Shown in pieces: positions 53,499 through 63,143 of a stretch of 64,000 bases of DNA. A program made the position numbers and the translations under genes. How positions within the stretch are numbered: the stretch's first letter is position 1; every line of letters begins with the position of its first letter. The DNA lies in contig CANNCW010000001.1 of assembly GCA_947503345.1 (NCBI GenBank), positions 1 to 64,000 of the forward strand. Reading direction: 5' to 3'. This stretch comes from an uncultured Kangiella sp. (GTDB lineage: Bacteria > Pseudomonadota > Gammaproteobacteria > Enterobacterales > Kangiellaceae). The notes beneath the pieces are model-generated. The model was not told where the DNA came from. It saw only the letters and a program-made list of their open reading frames with translations, and made no database searches.

Positions 53499-54356
53499 TT
53501 AATTATTAATTAGCCCCTTCAACCCCTTCTTTGCAAAGCTTGGTAGAGCAAAAGCTGCCGAATGAAGCTGTTGGTTGTAATAATCAAATTCCAAACCAGA
53601 GTCATTAACCCTTTGCGAATCAAAATCATTAATTGGATGATATTTTTTACTGGCAAAAGTAAAACTCCATAATCCGCCTGGATAAGTTAGATTCGAAAAA
53701 CTGTAAAGATAGCAAGCAGGAAACACTTGTCTTAAAACTTTTAATAAAGACTGTTGAATTTCCATGGCATACCAAGAAGACTCACCCTGTGAAACGACAA
53801 TACCATCATCAGTTAAACAAGCATAAACATCCTTATAGAAGTCCACACCGAATAAAGGTTGTGCTGGACCAATAGGATCTGTTGAGTCCACAATTATCAC
53901 ATCAAATTTTTGTTGAGTTGCTTTAACAAACTCAACGCCATCACCAATAATTAAGTTCATTTTCGGGTGGTCGAGGTCTTTTGAAGTCTGAGGTATATGT
54001 TCACGACATGCATCTACCACCATGCCATCAATCTCCACCATTGTGCAGCTTTCCACTGAGCTATGACGTAACACTTCTCTAGCAGTTCCTCCATCGCCAC
54101 CGCCAATAACCAGCACATTTTTTGGACTAGGGTGTACGAATAATGGAACGTGGGTGATCATGTCATGATAAGCAAATTCATCTCGTTCCGTTACCATAAT
54201 TAACCCATCATTCAAAAGCATTTTCCCATGGCCTTTTGTTTCCACAATATCCACGGTTTGAAACTCACTTTTGCCTGAAAAAAGAACTTTTTCGACTTTT
54301 AAGCGAAGCCCTAAAAAGTCTTTGAATTTTTCTTCAACCCATAAATCAGAGTTCAT
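53499..54356 (-). CDS. speE: Spermidine synthase
   Basis: 285 residues. Transfers aminopropyl from decarboxylated SAM to putrescine. Motifs: FQTVDIVETKGHGKMLLNDG, NVLVIGGGDGGTAREVLRH, MVEIDGMVVDACREHIP, DVIIVDSTDPIGPAQPLF with catalytic Asp. Overlaps speD by 11 bases, with its ribosome site (AGGAGATAATT) inside speD. Confidence 0.96.
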   Translation of the reverse strand: MNSDLWVEEKFKDFLGLRLKVEKVLFSGKSEFQTVDIVETKGHGKMLLNDGLIMVTERDEFAYHDMITHVPLFVHPSPKNVLVIGGGDGGTAREVLRHSSVESCTMVEIDGMVVDACREHIPQTSKDLDHPKMNLIIGDGVEFVKATQQKFDVIIVDSTDPIGPAQPLFGVDFYKDVYACLTDDGIVVSQGESSWYAMEIQQSLLKVLRQVFPACYLYSFSNLTYPGGLWSFTFASKKYHPINDFDSQRVNDSGLEFDYYNQQLHSAAFALPSFAKKGLKGLINN

Positions 54357-55308
54357 AATTATCTCCTGCCAAATTTAATTGGCGTGGTTTTTTAACCAAA
54401 GTTTGCGGTATCAAGTAATTGGCAAAAGTTACTTTATAACCATTATCTAAACTAGTGCTTACCTGCTCTTTTTGTACATAATGAGTCGGCAAATATTGTT
54501 CTATTAAGGTTCCAAAGTCCAATTCATTAAAAGCTACCAAATCAAATGATTTTGGTTCTAATATTTTTAATATCACTGGAGCAAGTTCTATAAGATTCAA
54601 ATTGGACTCGAAGCTTACATAACTAGAATCAGCTTGAGGCGTTACGTGAATGGTTAAATAATCACTCCCTTTAATCGCATTCAAAGAGTAACCAAAAGGC
54701 TCAAATGAGAAGTCATCCAACTCAAAGCCTTCTAGCCAATGCTCAAACTGAAAATACTCACGTATATCCTCAACACTTAAACCTTCAGTGGTTAAGTGCT
54801 CAGAGGCTTGCTCACTAATTTGATAAGCCAATAGTTCGTAAGTTTTATCATCCTTAGATGCCTGATATTCATGATTAGAATGAAACAAGTAATTATGATG
54901 AGAGTAGAGTTCCCCAAATCGATAAGCCTTGCCATCGGTATAGGTTTTTAATAGCTTAACATCATCAATAAAGTTCGATGCTTGAGCGTATGCAAAATAC
55001 TCATTCTTTCTTTGGTAAATGATTTGTAAAATTGCATCTTGTGATACTTGGGAAACCAAGAACTCAACCGCGTTCACTAGTCGAGTATTACCGCAAGTTA
55101 AAATCAGTAAGCGGTCTTCCCATACAAACAAACTAGACTCCGAGAGCAAGAATGCTTTGCAGTAACTATTTTTTATTGAGGATAAAATTTTGGCTTGGCA
55201 TTTTTCTACCATTTGCCCCCAAAATTCATCGTTAAAATCTTCTAATAAAGATAATTGCTGAGAATCGATGATAATTTCAGCTTTCTTCTCTGAGCCTTCG
55301 AAAAACAA
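54346..55308 (-). CDS. speD: S-adenosylmethionine decarboxylase, eukaryotic-type proenzyme
   Basis: 320 residues, colinear with animal/plant AdoMetDC, not with the short bacterial SpeD. The N terminus FFEGSEK, the self-cleavage site LLSESSLFV (Glu-57/Ser-58, matching human Glu-67/Ser-68), catalytic Cys in LTCGNT (Cys-72, human Cys-82), and processing Ser/His in PFGYSLNA and LTIHVTPQ (human Ser-229/His-243) are all present. Start is TTG at 55308 with AGAGGG 6 bases upstream. First gene of the speDE operon. Confidence 0.92.
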   Translation of the reverse strand: MFFEGSEKKAEIIIDSQQLSLLEDFNDEFWGQMVEKCQAKILSSIKNSYCKAFLLSESSLFVWEDRLLILTCGNTRLVNAVEFLVSQVSQDAILQIIYQRKNEYFAYAQASNFIDDVKLLKTYTDGKAYRFGELYSHHNYLFHSNHEYQASKDDKTYELLAYQISEQASEHLTTEGLSVEDIREYFQFEHWLEGFELDDFSFEPFGYSLNAIKGSDYLTIHVTPQADSSYVSFESNLNLIELAPVILKILEPKSFDLVAFNELDFGTLIEQYLPTHYVQKEQVSTSLDNGYKVTFANYLIPQTLVKKPRQLNLAGDNYEL

Positions 55309-55477
55309 TTTTAGCCCTCTGCTACAAGCCCAAGAACTCTACGAAAGAGCAAGGATTATACTTTTAACAAAGACCATATTTTACTCTTTAACCTTATCCT
55401 CGCCAATAACTTTTTGCTAGCCTAGCAGCGCACATTGAGCGATAATTGCGCTAATTCAACCTTGTAATATTACTTAA

Positions 55478-56443
55478 ATGAATAGTCCTGAATCATCCAT
55501 TAAAGCTATTGATATTAAGTTATCTATTCCTAACTCTTTCTATTATTGTGCTAAGAGTACAGAACATATTTTCCCTAAAAGTATTAACATCATTGGTTTT
55601 GAGTTCGATGGTACTGCTTGTTTTCGTAAAGGCACCCGTTTAGGTCCAAATGCTTTGCGTGACGTATCGGATGGAATAGAGTCCTACTCACCCTACCTTA
55701 ACAGTGATCTTGCAGATTTTGATTTTTACGATTTAGGCAATTTACACATCGAACAGTATCCGCTAACTGTAGAAGCTACTGACTCTGAACAAGCATTGAT
55801 TCAAACCCAGTGGCAAAGTGCTACTCATGATTTTGAAACTTTATTTGCAGATGCAAACCTATCTCATCAGCAAATAAAAATCATGACCTTGGGAGGCGAG
55901 CATTCTATTTCTTATGCCCCTATCTGCAAATATCTAAAAGACTTTGATGATTTAATATTGGTACATTTAGATGCGCATGCTGACTTACGTGACGGTTATT
56001 TAGGGCATCACTACTCACACGCCTCTATAATCCGTAGGGTTATTGATCAATTTGGCCCTAATCACCAGCTTATTCAATACGGTATTCGCTCAGGCACAAA
56101 AGAAGAATATCAATGGATGCATCAAAACGACACCTTAATACAAAGTCGCCAGAATTTTTTGCAAGCCATCGAAGCAATACCTTCAGATAAACCGATTTAT
56201 CTCACGCTAGATTTGGATTACTTTGATCCAAGTTTCTTTCCTGGCACCGGAACACCTGAGCCGGGTGGAGAAGACTTTCACTCATTTATCAGCCTTTGCA
56301 AAATTCTAATGAAGAAAAACTTTGTAGGGTGCGATCTAGTTGAACTTTCACCTGAATTGGATAGCTCAGGAAATAGTAGCGTTTTCGCAGCCAAAGTAGC
56401 CCGTGAATTACTCATGTGCCTGGAGGGTAAAAGCGATGTCTAG
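55478..56443 (+). CDS. speB: Agmatinase (ureohydrolase family)
   Basis: 321 residues. Hydrolyses agmatine to putrescine and urea. Mn-binding motifs: GGEHSISYAP near 135, LVHLDAHADLRDGYLGHHYSHA near 160, and TLDLDYFDPSFFPGTGTPEPGG near 245. It starts the plus-strand speBA operon, divergent from speDE. Arginase is the alternative, but coupling to speA favours agmatinase. Confidence 0.93.
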   Translation: MNSPESSIKAIDIKLSIPNSFYYCAKSTEHIFPKSINIIGFEFDGTACFRKGTRLGPNALRDVSDGIESYSPYLNSDLADFDFYDLGNLHIEQYPLTVEATDSEQALIQTQWQSATHDFETLFADANLSHQQIKIMTLGGEHSISYAPICKYLKDFDDLILVHLDAHADLRDGYLGHHYSHASIIRRVIDQFGPNHQLIQYGIRSGTKEEYQWMHQNDTLIQSRQNFLQAIEAIPSDKPIYLTLDLDYFDPSFFPGTGTPEPGGEDFHSFISLCKILMKKNFVGCDLVELSPELDSSGNSSVFAAKVARELLMCLEGKSDV

Positions 56444-58352
56444 TTGGAGCATTCAAGATGCTGAAAATATTTATAAATTCCAAAGATGGGGCAACGGCTA
56501 TTTTAAGGTAGGTAACGACGGAAACCTAAAAGTGGCACCAAAAATTGATGAGCCGAATTTGCAAATTGACCTTCCAGAAATTATTAAAGAGATGCAGGAA
56601 GATGGCATTGAATTTCCTGCAGTTATCCGTTTTCACGATATTCTTCGCTCACAAGTCACGTCTTTAAATAAAACTTTTAAAAGGATTATTAAAGAATCTG
56701 GTTACGAAAACAATTATATGGGCGTTTATCCTATAAAAGTTAACCAAATGCGCGAAGTAATCGAAGAAATTGTAGACGCAGGCCGTCCCTATCATTATGG
56801 CTTAGAAGCAGGTTCAAAAGCAGAACTAATGGCGGCCTTAGCCTACAACACCAATCGCCGCTCTCTAACCATTCTTAACGGTTATAAAGATGATGAATAC
56901 CTACGCCTGGCTTTACTTGGCCGAAAAATGAACCGTAAAGTTGTGGTGGTCATTGAAAAATTCAGTGAGCTTAAGCGACTGATAAAGCTATCTAAAGAGC
57001 TACAAATAGAGCCCATAATTGGTTTGCGCGTTAAAATGATGGTTAAGAGCCGTGGCAAGTGGGCTCACTCATCCGGCGAGCGAGCAAAATTTGGTTTAAG
57101 TATCGCTGAAATACTTAATGCCGTGAAACTTCTTGAAGCTGAGCAAATGCTCCACATCACGGAATTACTGCATTTCCATATTGGTAGCCAACTGACGGAT
57201 ATTCGTTCTGTAAAAGAAGCGGTGCAAGAAGCCTCGTTAATTTATAGCAAGCTCCATCAACAAGGAGTGCCATTAAAATATATTGATGTTGGTGGCGGTT
57301 TGGCCATTGATTATGATGGTTCACAGTCCACTAATGACTCTTCTCGTAATTACTCTCTGGATGAATACGTTTCAGATATCGTCTACGGTATAAAGCAAAC
57401 TTGTGAATTACAACAAGTACCTCACCCTATAATTGTAACCGAGTCAGGTAGAGCTATCACCGCACATCACTCTTGTGTTATTACCAAAGTAATAGGTGAG
57501 ATAAAGCGCACTGGAACTGATTACGATACTAGTAATTTACCAGATGAACATATATTGGTTTCTAATATACGTGATTTAAATAACCTACTTGATGATGATA
57601 GTGATAATTATCAAGAAGTGTACAACGATGCCGTGCAAATAAAAGAACAAGCCATGAATGGCTTTAAATTAGGGATTTTATCGCTAGATGAAGTTGCCAA
57701 AATTGAAACCTTATATTGGGAATTGCTGAATCGCATAGAAAAAATATCTCTGAAATTGTCCTTTATTCCAGAAGATATCAAAGAAATTACCGAAAGTTTA
57801 TCATCACAATATCTCAGCAATTTTTCAGTCTTTCAATCTACAGCTGATTCATGGGCAATCGATCAGGTTTTGCCTATTGCTCCAATTACTCGATTAGACG
57901 AAGAGCCTAACATTCAATGTTCTTTGGTGGATATAACATGTGACTCCGATGGAAAAATCGATAAGTTTATAGGTGATGAAAATGAACCTATAGCAAAAAA
58001 CATACCGCTTCATCCGCTAAAACTTGACGAAGATTATTTTCTAGGTATTTTCTTAACAGGTGCCTATCAGGACGTCATGGGTGATATGCATAACTTGTTT
58101 GGTCGTCTAAATGAAGTACATATTTTTAGTTATGATGATGATCCTAAAGATTTTTATATTGAAGAAGTGGTAAAAGGCTCTTCTGCTAAACAGGTTTTAA
58201 CCACCATGCAATACAATTCAGAAATGATGGCAAAGAAGGTAAAAAAACAAATTGATAAGCAGATTCGTAAGGGCCGAATTGCACCAAGAGAAGGCGTTAG
58301 ACTAATTGACTTTTATGAAGAAAGCCTCGCTTCTTACACCTATTTGAAGTAG
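56436..58352 (+). CDS. speA: Biosynthetic arginine decarboxylase
   Basis: 638 residues, PLP alanine-racemase-fold decarboxylase. PLP Lys in NYMGVYPIKVNQMREV near 100, AGSKAELMAAL, HIGSQLTDI near 245, and DVGGGLAIDYDGS near 285 are typical. I chose the ATG at 56436 (GGAGGG upstream); it overlaps speB by 8 bases. Converts arginine to agmatine, feeding speB. Confidence 0.96.
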   Translation: MSSWSIQDAENIYKFQRWGNGYFKVGNDGNLKVAPKIDEPNLQIDLPEIIKEMQEDGIEFPAVIRFHDILRSQVTSLNKTFKRIIKESGYENNYMGVYPIKVNQMREVIEEIVDAGRPYHYGLEAGSKAELMAALAYNTNRRSLTILNGYKDDEYLRLALLGRKMNRKVVVVIEKFSELKRLIKLSKELQIEPIIGLRVKMMVKSRGKWAHSSGERAKFGLSIAEILNAVKLLEAEQMLHITELLHFHIGSQLTDIRSVKEAVQEASLIYSKLHQQGVPLKYIDVGGGLAIDYDGSQSTNDSSRNYSLDEYVSDIVYGIKQTCELQQVPHPIIVTESGRAITAHHSCVITKVIGEIKRTGTDYDTSNLPDEHILVSNIRDLNNLLDDDSDNYQEVYNDAVQIKEQAMNGFKLGILSLDEVAKIETLYWELLNRIEKISLKLSFIPEDIKEITESLSSQYLSNFSVFQSTADSWAIDQVLPIAPITRLDEEPNIQCSLVDITCDSDGKIDKFIGDENEPIAKNIPLHPLKLDEDYFLGIFLTGAYQDVMGDMHNLFGRLNEVHIFSYDDDPKDFYIEEVVKGSSAKQVLTTMQYNSEMMAKKVKKQIDKQIRKGRIAPREGVRLIDFYEESLASYTYLK

Positions 58353-58371
58353 TTGTTATTAAGCCATAAAA

Positions 58372-58391
58372 AAGCCCTCTATTGAGGGCTT
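58372..58391 (-). terminator. Terminator after the AbgT-family gene
   Basis: Stem AAGCCCTC/GAGGGCTT with loop TATT and a minus-strand T-run of six. It may also stop speA transcripts. Confidence 0.85.
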
Positions 58392-58406
58392 ATGATTCAA
58401 TATTGA

Positions 58407-59948
58407 TTACCCAGCCGGATAAACATAGCTTGCTTGAACACCTAATGGAATTCCGAAGCCCCAGTAAGCTAGTAAGAACAATGTCCAACCTACTAAGAAA
58501 GCTATCGAGAAAGGTAGCATCATAGCGACCAGGGTGCCGATACCAGTATCTTTAACATACTTCTGACAGTAAACCACAACTAATGGGAAATATGGCATTA
58601 GTGGCGTGATGATATTGGAGCTTGAATCACCTACGCGGTACGCTGCTTGGGTTAAGTCTGGCGAGATACCTAGCTGCATTAACATTGGTACAAAGATTGG
58701 TGCTAATAGTGCCCATTTGCCTGATGCAGAGCCTACGAATAAATTCACGAATGCAGTTAAGAAGATAATACCAACAATGGTTACTGCACTTGGCAATGCT
58801 AATGCTTGCAAACCTTGTGCACCTTTAATAGCCAATAATGCGCCTAAGTTTGAATTTGCAAAAGCAGCAACGAATAAAGCACAGAAGAAGGCCATTACGA
58901 TGTAGTAAGCCATGCCACCCATTGCTTTGCTCATAGCATCAATCATGTCTTTGGTTTTCTTGAAAGTTCCGACAAAGAAACCGTAAATCGCGCCTGGGAT
59001 CCAGAACAATAAGAAAATTAGTGGCACAATCGATTGCATAATTGGTGCTTTAAAATTCGTTAACTCACCGTTATAACGCATGGCAGAGTCAGCAGGTAAC
59101 GAAACATAAGCCAACAAACCTAAACCAGCTAACATAACCGCTGTTGCTAATAAGAAACCCTTTTTTTCTTTTGAAGTGATTTCATCAAACTTTGGTAAAT
59201 CATCCGTATCACCATCGACTTTGGTTTTCTGTAATCGTGGCTCGATAATTTTATCGGTGATATACCAGCCCACTAAAATAATGAAAATACTCGAAATCGA
59301 AGTGAAGTAATAGTTATTTAAAGGGTTTACTTCCATCGCTGGCTGGATAATTTGAGCGCCTGTTTGGGTGAAACTTTGTAATAAAGGATCAATGCCTGAT
59401 GGAACGAAATTAGCACTAAAGCCACCGCTTACACCAGCAAACGCAGCCGCAATACCTGCCAATGGATGGCGCCCCATGGAATAATAAATAACCCCTGCAA
59501 GTGGGATTACCAATACATACCCCGCATCAGTTGCAGTATGGCTCACGATACCCACTAAAATCACTACTGGCGTTAATAAGAACTTTGGCGTTCTTTTTAA
59601 CATTAGTTTGATACCAGTATTGATGTAGCCAGAATGCTCAGCTACCCCAACACCTAACATAGCCACTAATACTACGCCAAGTGGTGCAAAGCCAGTAAAG
59701 GTCTTAACCATACTGGAAAGGAAGTTGGCGAGAGAGTCGCCCGAAAGCATATTTTTGATTTGAATCGCTTCGCCTGTTCTTGGGTCGATAGCATCAAAAC
59801 TAGTACCTGAAAGTAACCATGAAAGAAACCAAACTACCACTAGTGCGAATAAGAAAATAATCGCAGGATCAGGTAGCTTATTCCCCACACGTTCGATGAA
59901 ATTTAAAAATCGAGCAATAGCGCCCTGTTTTTCAGTTGTCGTTGTCAT
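58407..59948 (-). CDS. AbgT-family transporter
   Basis: 513 residues, about 11-13 membrane segments. Family signatures: LPDPAIIFLFALVVVW, VSHTATDAGYVLVIPL, GVSGGFSANFVPSGIDPLLQSFTQ, FVNLFVGSASGKWALLAPIFVPM, YRVGDSSSNIITPLMPYFP. AbgT imports p-aminobenzoyl-glutamate; other members export sulfonamides. The substrate here is not fixed by neighbours. Ribosome site AGGAGATT. Confidence 0.93.
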   Translation of the reverse strand: MTTTTEKQGAIARFLNFIERVGNKLPDPAIIFLFALVVVWFLSWLLSGTSFDAIDPRTGEAIQIKNMLSGDSLANFLSSMVKTFTGFAPLGVVLVAMLGVGVAEHSGYINTGIKLMLKRTPKFLLTPVVILVGIVSHTATDAGYVLVIPLAGVIYYSMGRHPLAGIAAAFAGVSGGFSANFVPSGIDPLLQSFTQTGAQIIQPAMEVNPLNNYYFTSISSIFIILVGWYITDKIIEPRLQKTKVDGDTDDLPKFDEITSKEKKGFLLATAVMLAGLGLLAYVSLPADSAMRYNGELTNFKAPIMQSIVPLIFLLFWIPGAIYGFFVGTFKKTKDMIDAMSKAMGGMAYYIVMAFFCALFVAAFANSNLGALLAIKGAQGLQALALPSAVTIVGIIFLTAFVNLFVGSASGKWALLAPIFVPMLMQLGISPDLTQAAYRVGDSSSNIITPLMPYFPLVVVYCQKYVKDTGIGTLVAMMLPFSIAFLVGWTLFLLAYWGFGIPLGVQASYVYPAG

Positions 59949-60167
59949 TTTAATCTCCTAAGTGCTTAACTGTTTATACTCAATAACGCGAAGCGATTCA
60001 AGGCAGACCTGTATAAACCCTTGAATTTAAGAATTTTTTTGATGGATTTGTATAAGATTTAATCCTTTCTATCCTCAGAGCAGATTTATCGTCTTGAAAA
60101 AACAGGATGAAGTCCCAATCCATTCAAAACAACAAGATAATAATAAGCTCTTGGGCTTTCTGTTTTT

Positions 60168-60986
60168 ATGGCTATTTATATCATTCTCACTCTAGCGATC
60201 TTGGCTATCTTTTGGATAGCAACAAGCGGTAAGCGTAAAGCTCGGAAACGCCAGTCGATTGCCAATGTCCCTTTCCCGGCTGAATGGCGTAAAATTCTGC
60301 GTAAGAACTTACCATTTTTTTACAAAATGCCTGCTGATTTGCAGTTACAGTTAAAAAATAAAATGCAGATCTTTTTGGCCGAAAAGAATTTTGTCGGACG
60401 AAAAGGACAAGAGATTGATGATGAAGTTAGAGTCACTATCGCCGCCCAAGCTTGTTTATTATTACTTAATCGTAATACTGATTTTTATCCTTTCTTAAAA
60501 ACCATCGTAGTTTACCCAGCGGCATTTATCACCAAACATGCGCAGTACGATCACAGTGGCGTAAAAACTCAAGATGCTAGAGTTTTACTTGGAGAGTCGT
60601 GGACACGAGGACAAGTTATACTCTCATGGCACCACTCTGCATCAGGAGGCGCTGATTTCGAAGATGGTCATAACCTCGTTATCCATGAGTTTGCGCATCA
60701 ACTGGATGGAGAGTCAGGTGTAACTAATGGTGCGCCACCTCTCAACAATGAACAAAACTATCAAGAGTGGTCAAAAGTTTTATCAGAAGAATTCCAAACA
60801 TTACAAAGACAAGCCCAAAGGGGGCATAGCAGTTTTTTGGATCAGTACGGAGCCACCAATCCCGCTGAATTTTTTGCAGTCTGCTCAGAAGTGTTTTTTG
60901 AAAAACCCATTCAATTAAAAGAATTGCACCGCGAGCTCTATCAGCAGCTCAAAAGCTATTACCAAATCGACCCTTCGCAATGGTGA
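60168..60986 (+). CDS. mtfA: MtfA-type zinc peptidase (M90)
   Basis: 272 residues. An N-terminal membrane helix (IILTLAILAIFWIATSG) is followed by the M90 domain with zinc motif VIHEFAHQLDGESG near residue 185 and further ligand NPAEFFAVCSEVFFEKP near 230. E. coli MtfA titrates the glucose repressor Mlc; the target here is unknown. The membrane helix is a known variant. Confidence 0.92.
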   Translation: MAIYIILTLAILAIFWIATSGKRKARKRQSIANVPFPAEWRKILRKNLPFFYKMPADLQLQLKNKMQIFLAEKNFVGRKGQEIDDEVRVTIAAQACLLLLNRNTDFYPFLKTIVVYPAAFITKHAQYDHSGVKTQDARVLLGESWTRGQVILSWHHSASGGADFEDGHNLVIHEFAHQLDGESGVTNGAPPLNNEQNYQEWSKVLSEEFQTLQRQAQRGHSSFLDQYGATNPAEFFAVCSEVFFEKPIQLKELHRELYQQLKSYYQIDPSQW

Positions 60987-61005
60987 GAAAGTAAAAACTA
61001 TTTCG

Positions 61006-61028
61006 AAGGAGCCTTAAGGCTCCTTTTT
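61006..61028 (+). terminator. Terminator after mtfA
   Basis: Stem AAGGAGCC/GGCTCCTT with loop TTAA, then TTT. Confidence 0.88.
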
Positions 61029-61104
61029 ATTTGCTACATGAGAGACTTGATCTTTTAGTTCAGATAGCCGATATTCGCTAGGTAATTACTGATTAATCGA
61101 TTAA

Positions 61105-61872
61105 ATGAAAACAATATCTGCATTCGACAAAGCTGCTTTTAATACTAAGAATCCTGAGGGCCAAGCGCCTTATTTATTTGTCTGCGAACATGCTAGCAAT
61201 TATATTCCAAAGGAATTCAATAACTTAGGTCTTGCGTCAGAGTTATTAAACGAACATATCGCTTGGGATCCAGGTACTGCTGACTTGACCCAATATCTCG
61301 CAGATAGCTTTAACTCTTGTTCGGTTTTATGTGAATACTCTAGATTGTTGATAGATTGCAACCGTCCCATTGGTGACAAATCCAGTATATTAGAAGTTAG
61401 CGAGCATCATGCCATTCCTGGCAACAAGCAGCTAAGCGATGAACACAAACAAGCAAGGGCGGAAGCCATCTTTAAGCCGTTTCATTCTGAAATCAGTTCT
61501 CAAGTGTCGCGTCTAAAGTCTTTGCATAGCAGCTTTCCAATTATTGGCATTCATAGTTTTACACCTAGTTTCTTAGGTCAAAAGAGACCTTACAAATTCA
61601 GCATTCTATGGAAACATGAGACCCCATTTGTTGATGCCGTTATTAAGTATTTACAAAGCCATCCCATGGCTAATGAAATAGGCTTTAATCAACCCTATTC
61701 CGCCAAAGAAATTTCTGCCTATACCACCGAGTATCATGCAGATAAAAACCATTTACCCAATTTAATATTTGAAGTTCGCCAAGATTTGTTGGAAAGTAGA
61801 GAGGATATAATTCATTGGGGTAAATTTATCCAAACAGCCATTTTATCGGCGCAGGGAACCATTAAGAAATAG
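61105..61872 (+). CDS. N-formylglutamate amidohydrolase family protein
   Basis: 255 residues. Typical motifs: LFVCEHASNYIPKEFNNLGL near 25, HIAWDPGTADLTQYLAD near 60, RLLIDCNRPIGDKSSILEVS near 90, and IGIHSFTPSFLGQKRP near 155. In histidine breakdown HutG cleaves N-formyl-L-Glu, but no hut genes are near. It is followed by a carboxylate-amine ligase (24-base gap), suggesting a different small-molecule role. Confidence 0.9.
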   Translation: MKTISAFDKAAFNTKNPEGQAPYLFVCEHASNYIPKEFNNLGLASELLNEHIAWDPGTADLTQYLADSFNSCSVLCEYSRLLIDCNRPIGDKSSILEVSEHHAIPGNKQLSDEHKQARAEAIFKPFHSEISSQVSRLKSLHSSFPIIGIHSFTPSFLGQKRPYKFSILWKHETPFVDAVIKYLQSHPMANEIGFNQPYSAKEISAYTTEYHADKNHLPNLIFEVRQDLLESREDIIHWGKFIQTAILSAQGTIKK

Positions 61873-61896
61873 ATTAAAAAAAGTTAGTGAGGAATT

Positions 61897-63027
61897 ATGA
61901 TACCAGAACCGAGTTTTAGCGTTGGAGTCGAAGAAGAATACTGGTTAGTCAAAAAGGACGATGGCTCTTTAATTTCAAAACAACCTGAAGATTTATTACC
62001 ACAACTTACCGCTTCGCTCGGTGAACAGGTCACTAAAGAATTCCACGGCTCGCAAATCGAAATTGGTACTAAAGTCTGCAATAGCTCTAGTGAAATTCGC
62101 CAAGAGCTAATCAAACTCAGACAACAGATTGCACAAGTTGCTGGTCAATATGATCTCACTATAATGGCCGCTTCCACTCATCCCAGCGCCGAATGGGATA
62201 AGCAAATTCATTCCGAAGGGGAACACTACGAATCATTAGTTCAAGACTTTAAACAAGTCATATTACGCTTACTTATATGCGGAATGCACGTTCACGTCGG
62301 TATCGAAGATAAAAACTTACGTATCGAACTGATGAATCAGATGACTTACTTTTTGCCACATTTATTAGCCATTAGTACTTCCTCACCCTTTTGGCGCGGC
62401 AAAAACATGGGCTTAAATTGCTATCGCTTGAGTTTATTCGACAACTTGCCTCGCAGTGGAACCCCCGAAGCTTTCAGTAGCTATGCAGAATATGAGCGCT
62501 TAATGAATGTCTTGTTAGAATCAGGCGCTATCGATAACCCAGCAAAAATCTGGTGGGACTTACGCCCCTCTACTAAATGGCCAACCGTTGAAATGCGTGT
62601 TACTGATATTTGCACCAATATCGATGATGCCGTATGTATTGCAACTTTAACTCGATGCTTATTCAGAGCGCTTTATCGCTTACGTTGCCAAAATCAAAGC
62701 TGGCGAAAATACCCACATACCCTAATCAATCAAAACCGTTGGATGGCACAAAGACACGGTACATCGGAAGGCTTAATCGACTTTGGGCAAAGTAAGATTC
62801 GTCCTTATAAAGAACTCGCACACGACATACTCTATTTCATCAAGGATGATATGGATTATTTCGATTGCCAAAAAGATGCCGAGCATATTCTAACCATCGC
62901 CGATAGAGGAACCTGCGCTGATCAACAAGTGGCCATCTATCAAGCCGCTTTGGAGAAAGGTAAATCCAATGAAGGAGCTTTGATAGAAGTGAATAAGTTT
63001 TTGATGGCAGAGACGTTAGCTGTTTAA
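61897..63027 (+). CDS. Carboxylate-amine ligase, GCS2/YbdK family
   Basis: 376 residues. Opening FSVGVEEEYWLV (the GCS2 family EEE signature), then QLTASLGEQVTKEFHGSQIEIGTKVC, GMHVHVGIED near 130, and WWDLRPSTKWPTVEMRVTDIC near 225. Family members form gamma-glutamyl or other amide bonds with ATP; E. coli YbdK has weak gamma-glutamylcysteine ligase activity. Ribosome site GTGAGGAATT. Co-transcribed with the preceding amidohydrolase. Confidence 0.92.
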   Translation: MIPEPSFSVGVEEEYWLVKKDDGSLISKQPEDLLPQLTASLGEQVTKEFHGSQIEIGTKVCNSSSEIRQELIKLRQQIAQVAGQYDLTIMAASTHPSAEWDKQIHSEGEHYESLVQDFKQVILRLLICGMHVHVGIEDKNLRIELMNQMTYFLPHLLAISTSSPFWRGKNMGLNCYRLSLFDNLPRSGTPEAFSSYAEYERLMNVLLESGAIDNPAKIWWDLRPSTKWPTVEMRVTDICTNIDDAVCIATLTRCLFRALYRLRCQNQSWRKYPHTLINQNRWMAQRHGTSEGLIDFGQSKIRPYKELAHDILYFIKDDMDYFDCQKDAEHILTIADRGTCADQQVAIYQAALEKGKSNEGALIEVNKFLMAETLAV

Positions 63028-63040
63028 TACTTTCAATCAT

Positions 63041-63121
63041 TATGTCATTCCCGTGTAAAAGGGAATCTTGTTAAAATTTGTGCCTGCCATAAAAGGAGCT
63101 CCACTTTCGTGGAGATGATTA
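63041..63121. repeat. Palindromic intergenic repeat
   Basis: ATTCCC (63047-63052) with GGGAAT (63061-63066), then a CTCCACTTTCGTGGAG hairpin (63099-63114). Same TTCG-loop style as elements at 25131-25153 and 49695-49760. Confidence 0.6.
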
Positions 63122-63143
63122 AACATTAAGCTATAACAAAAAA

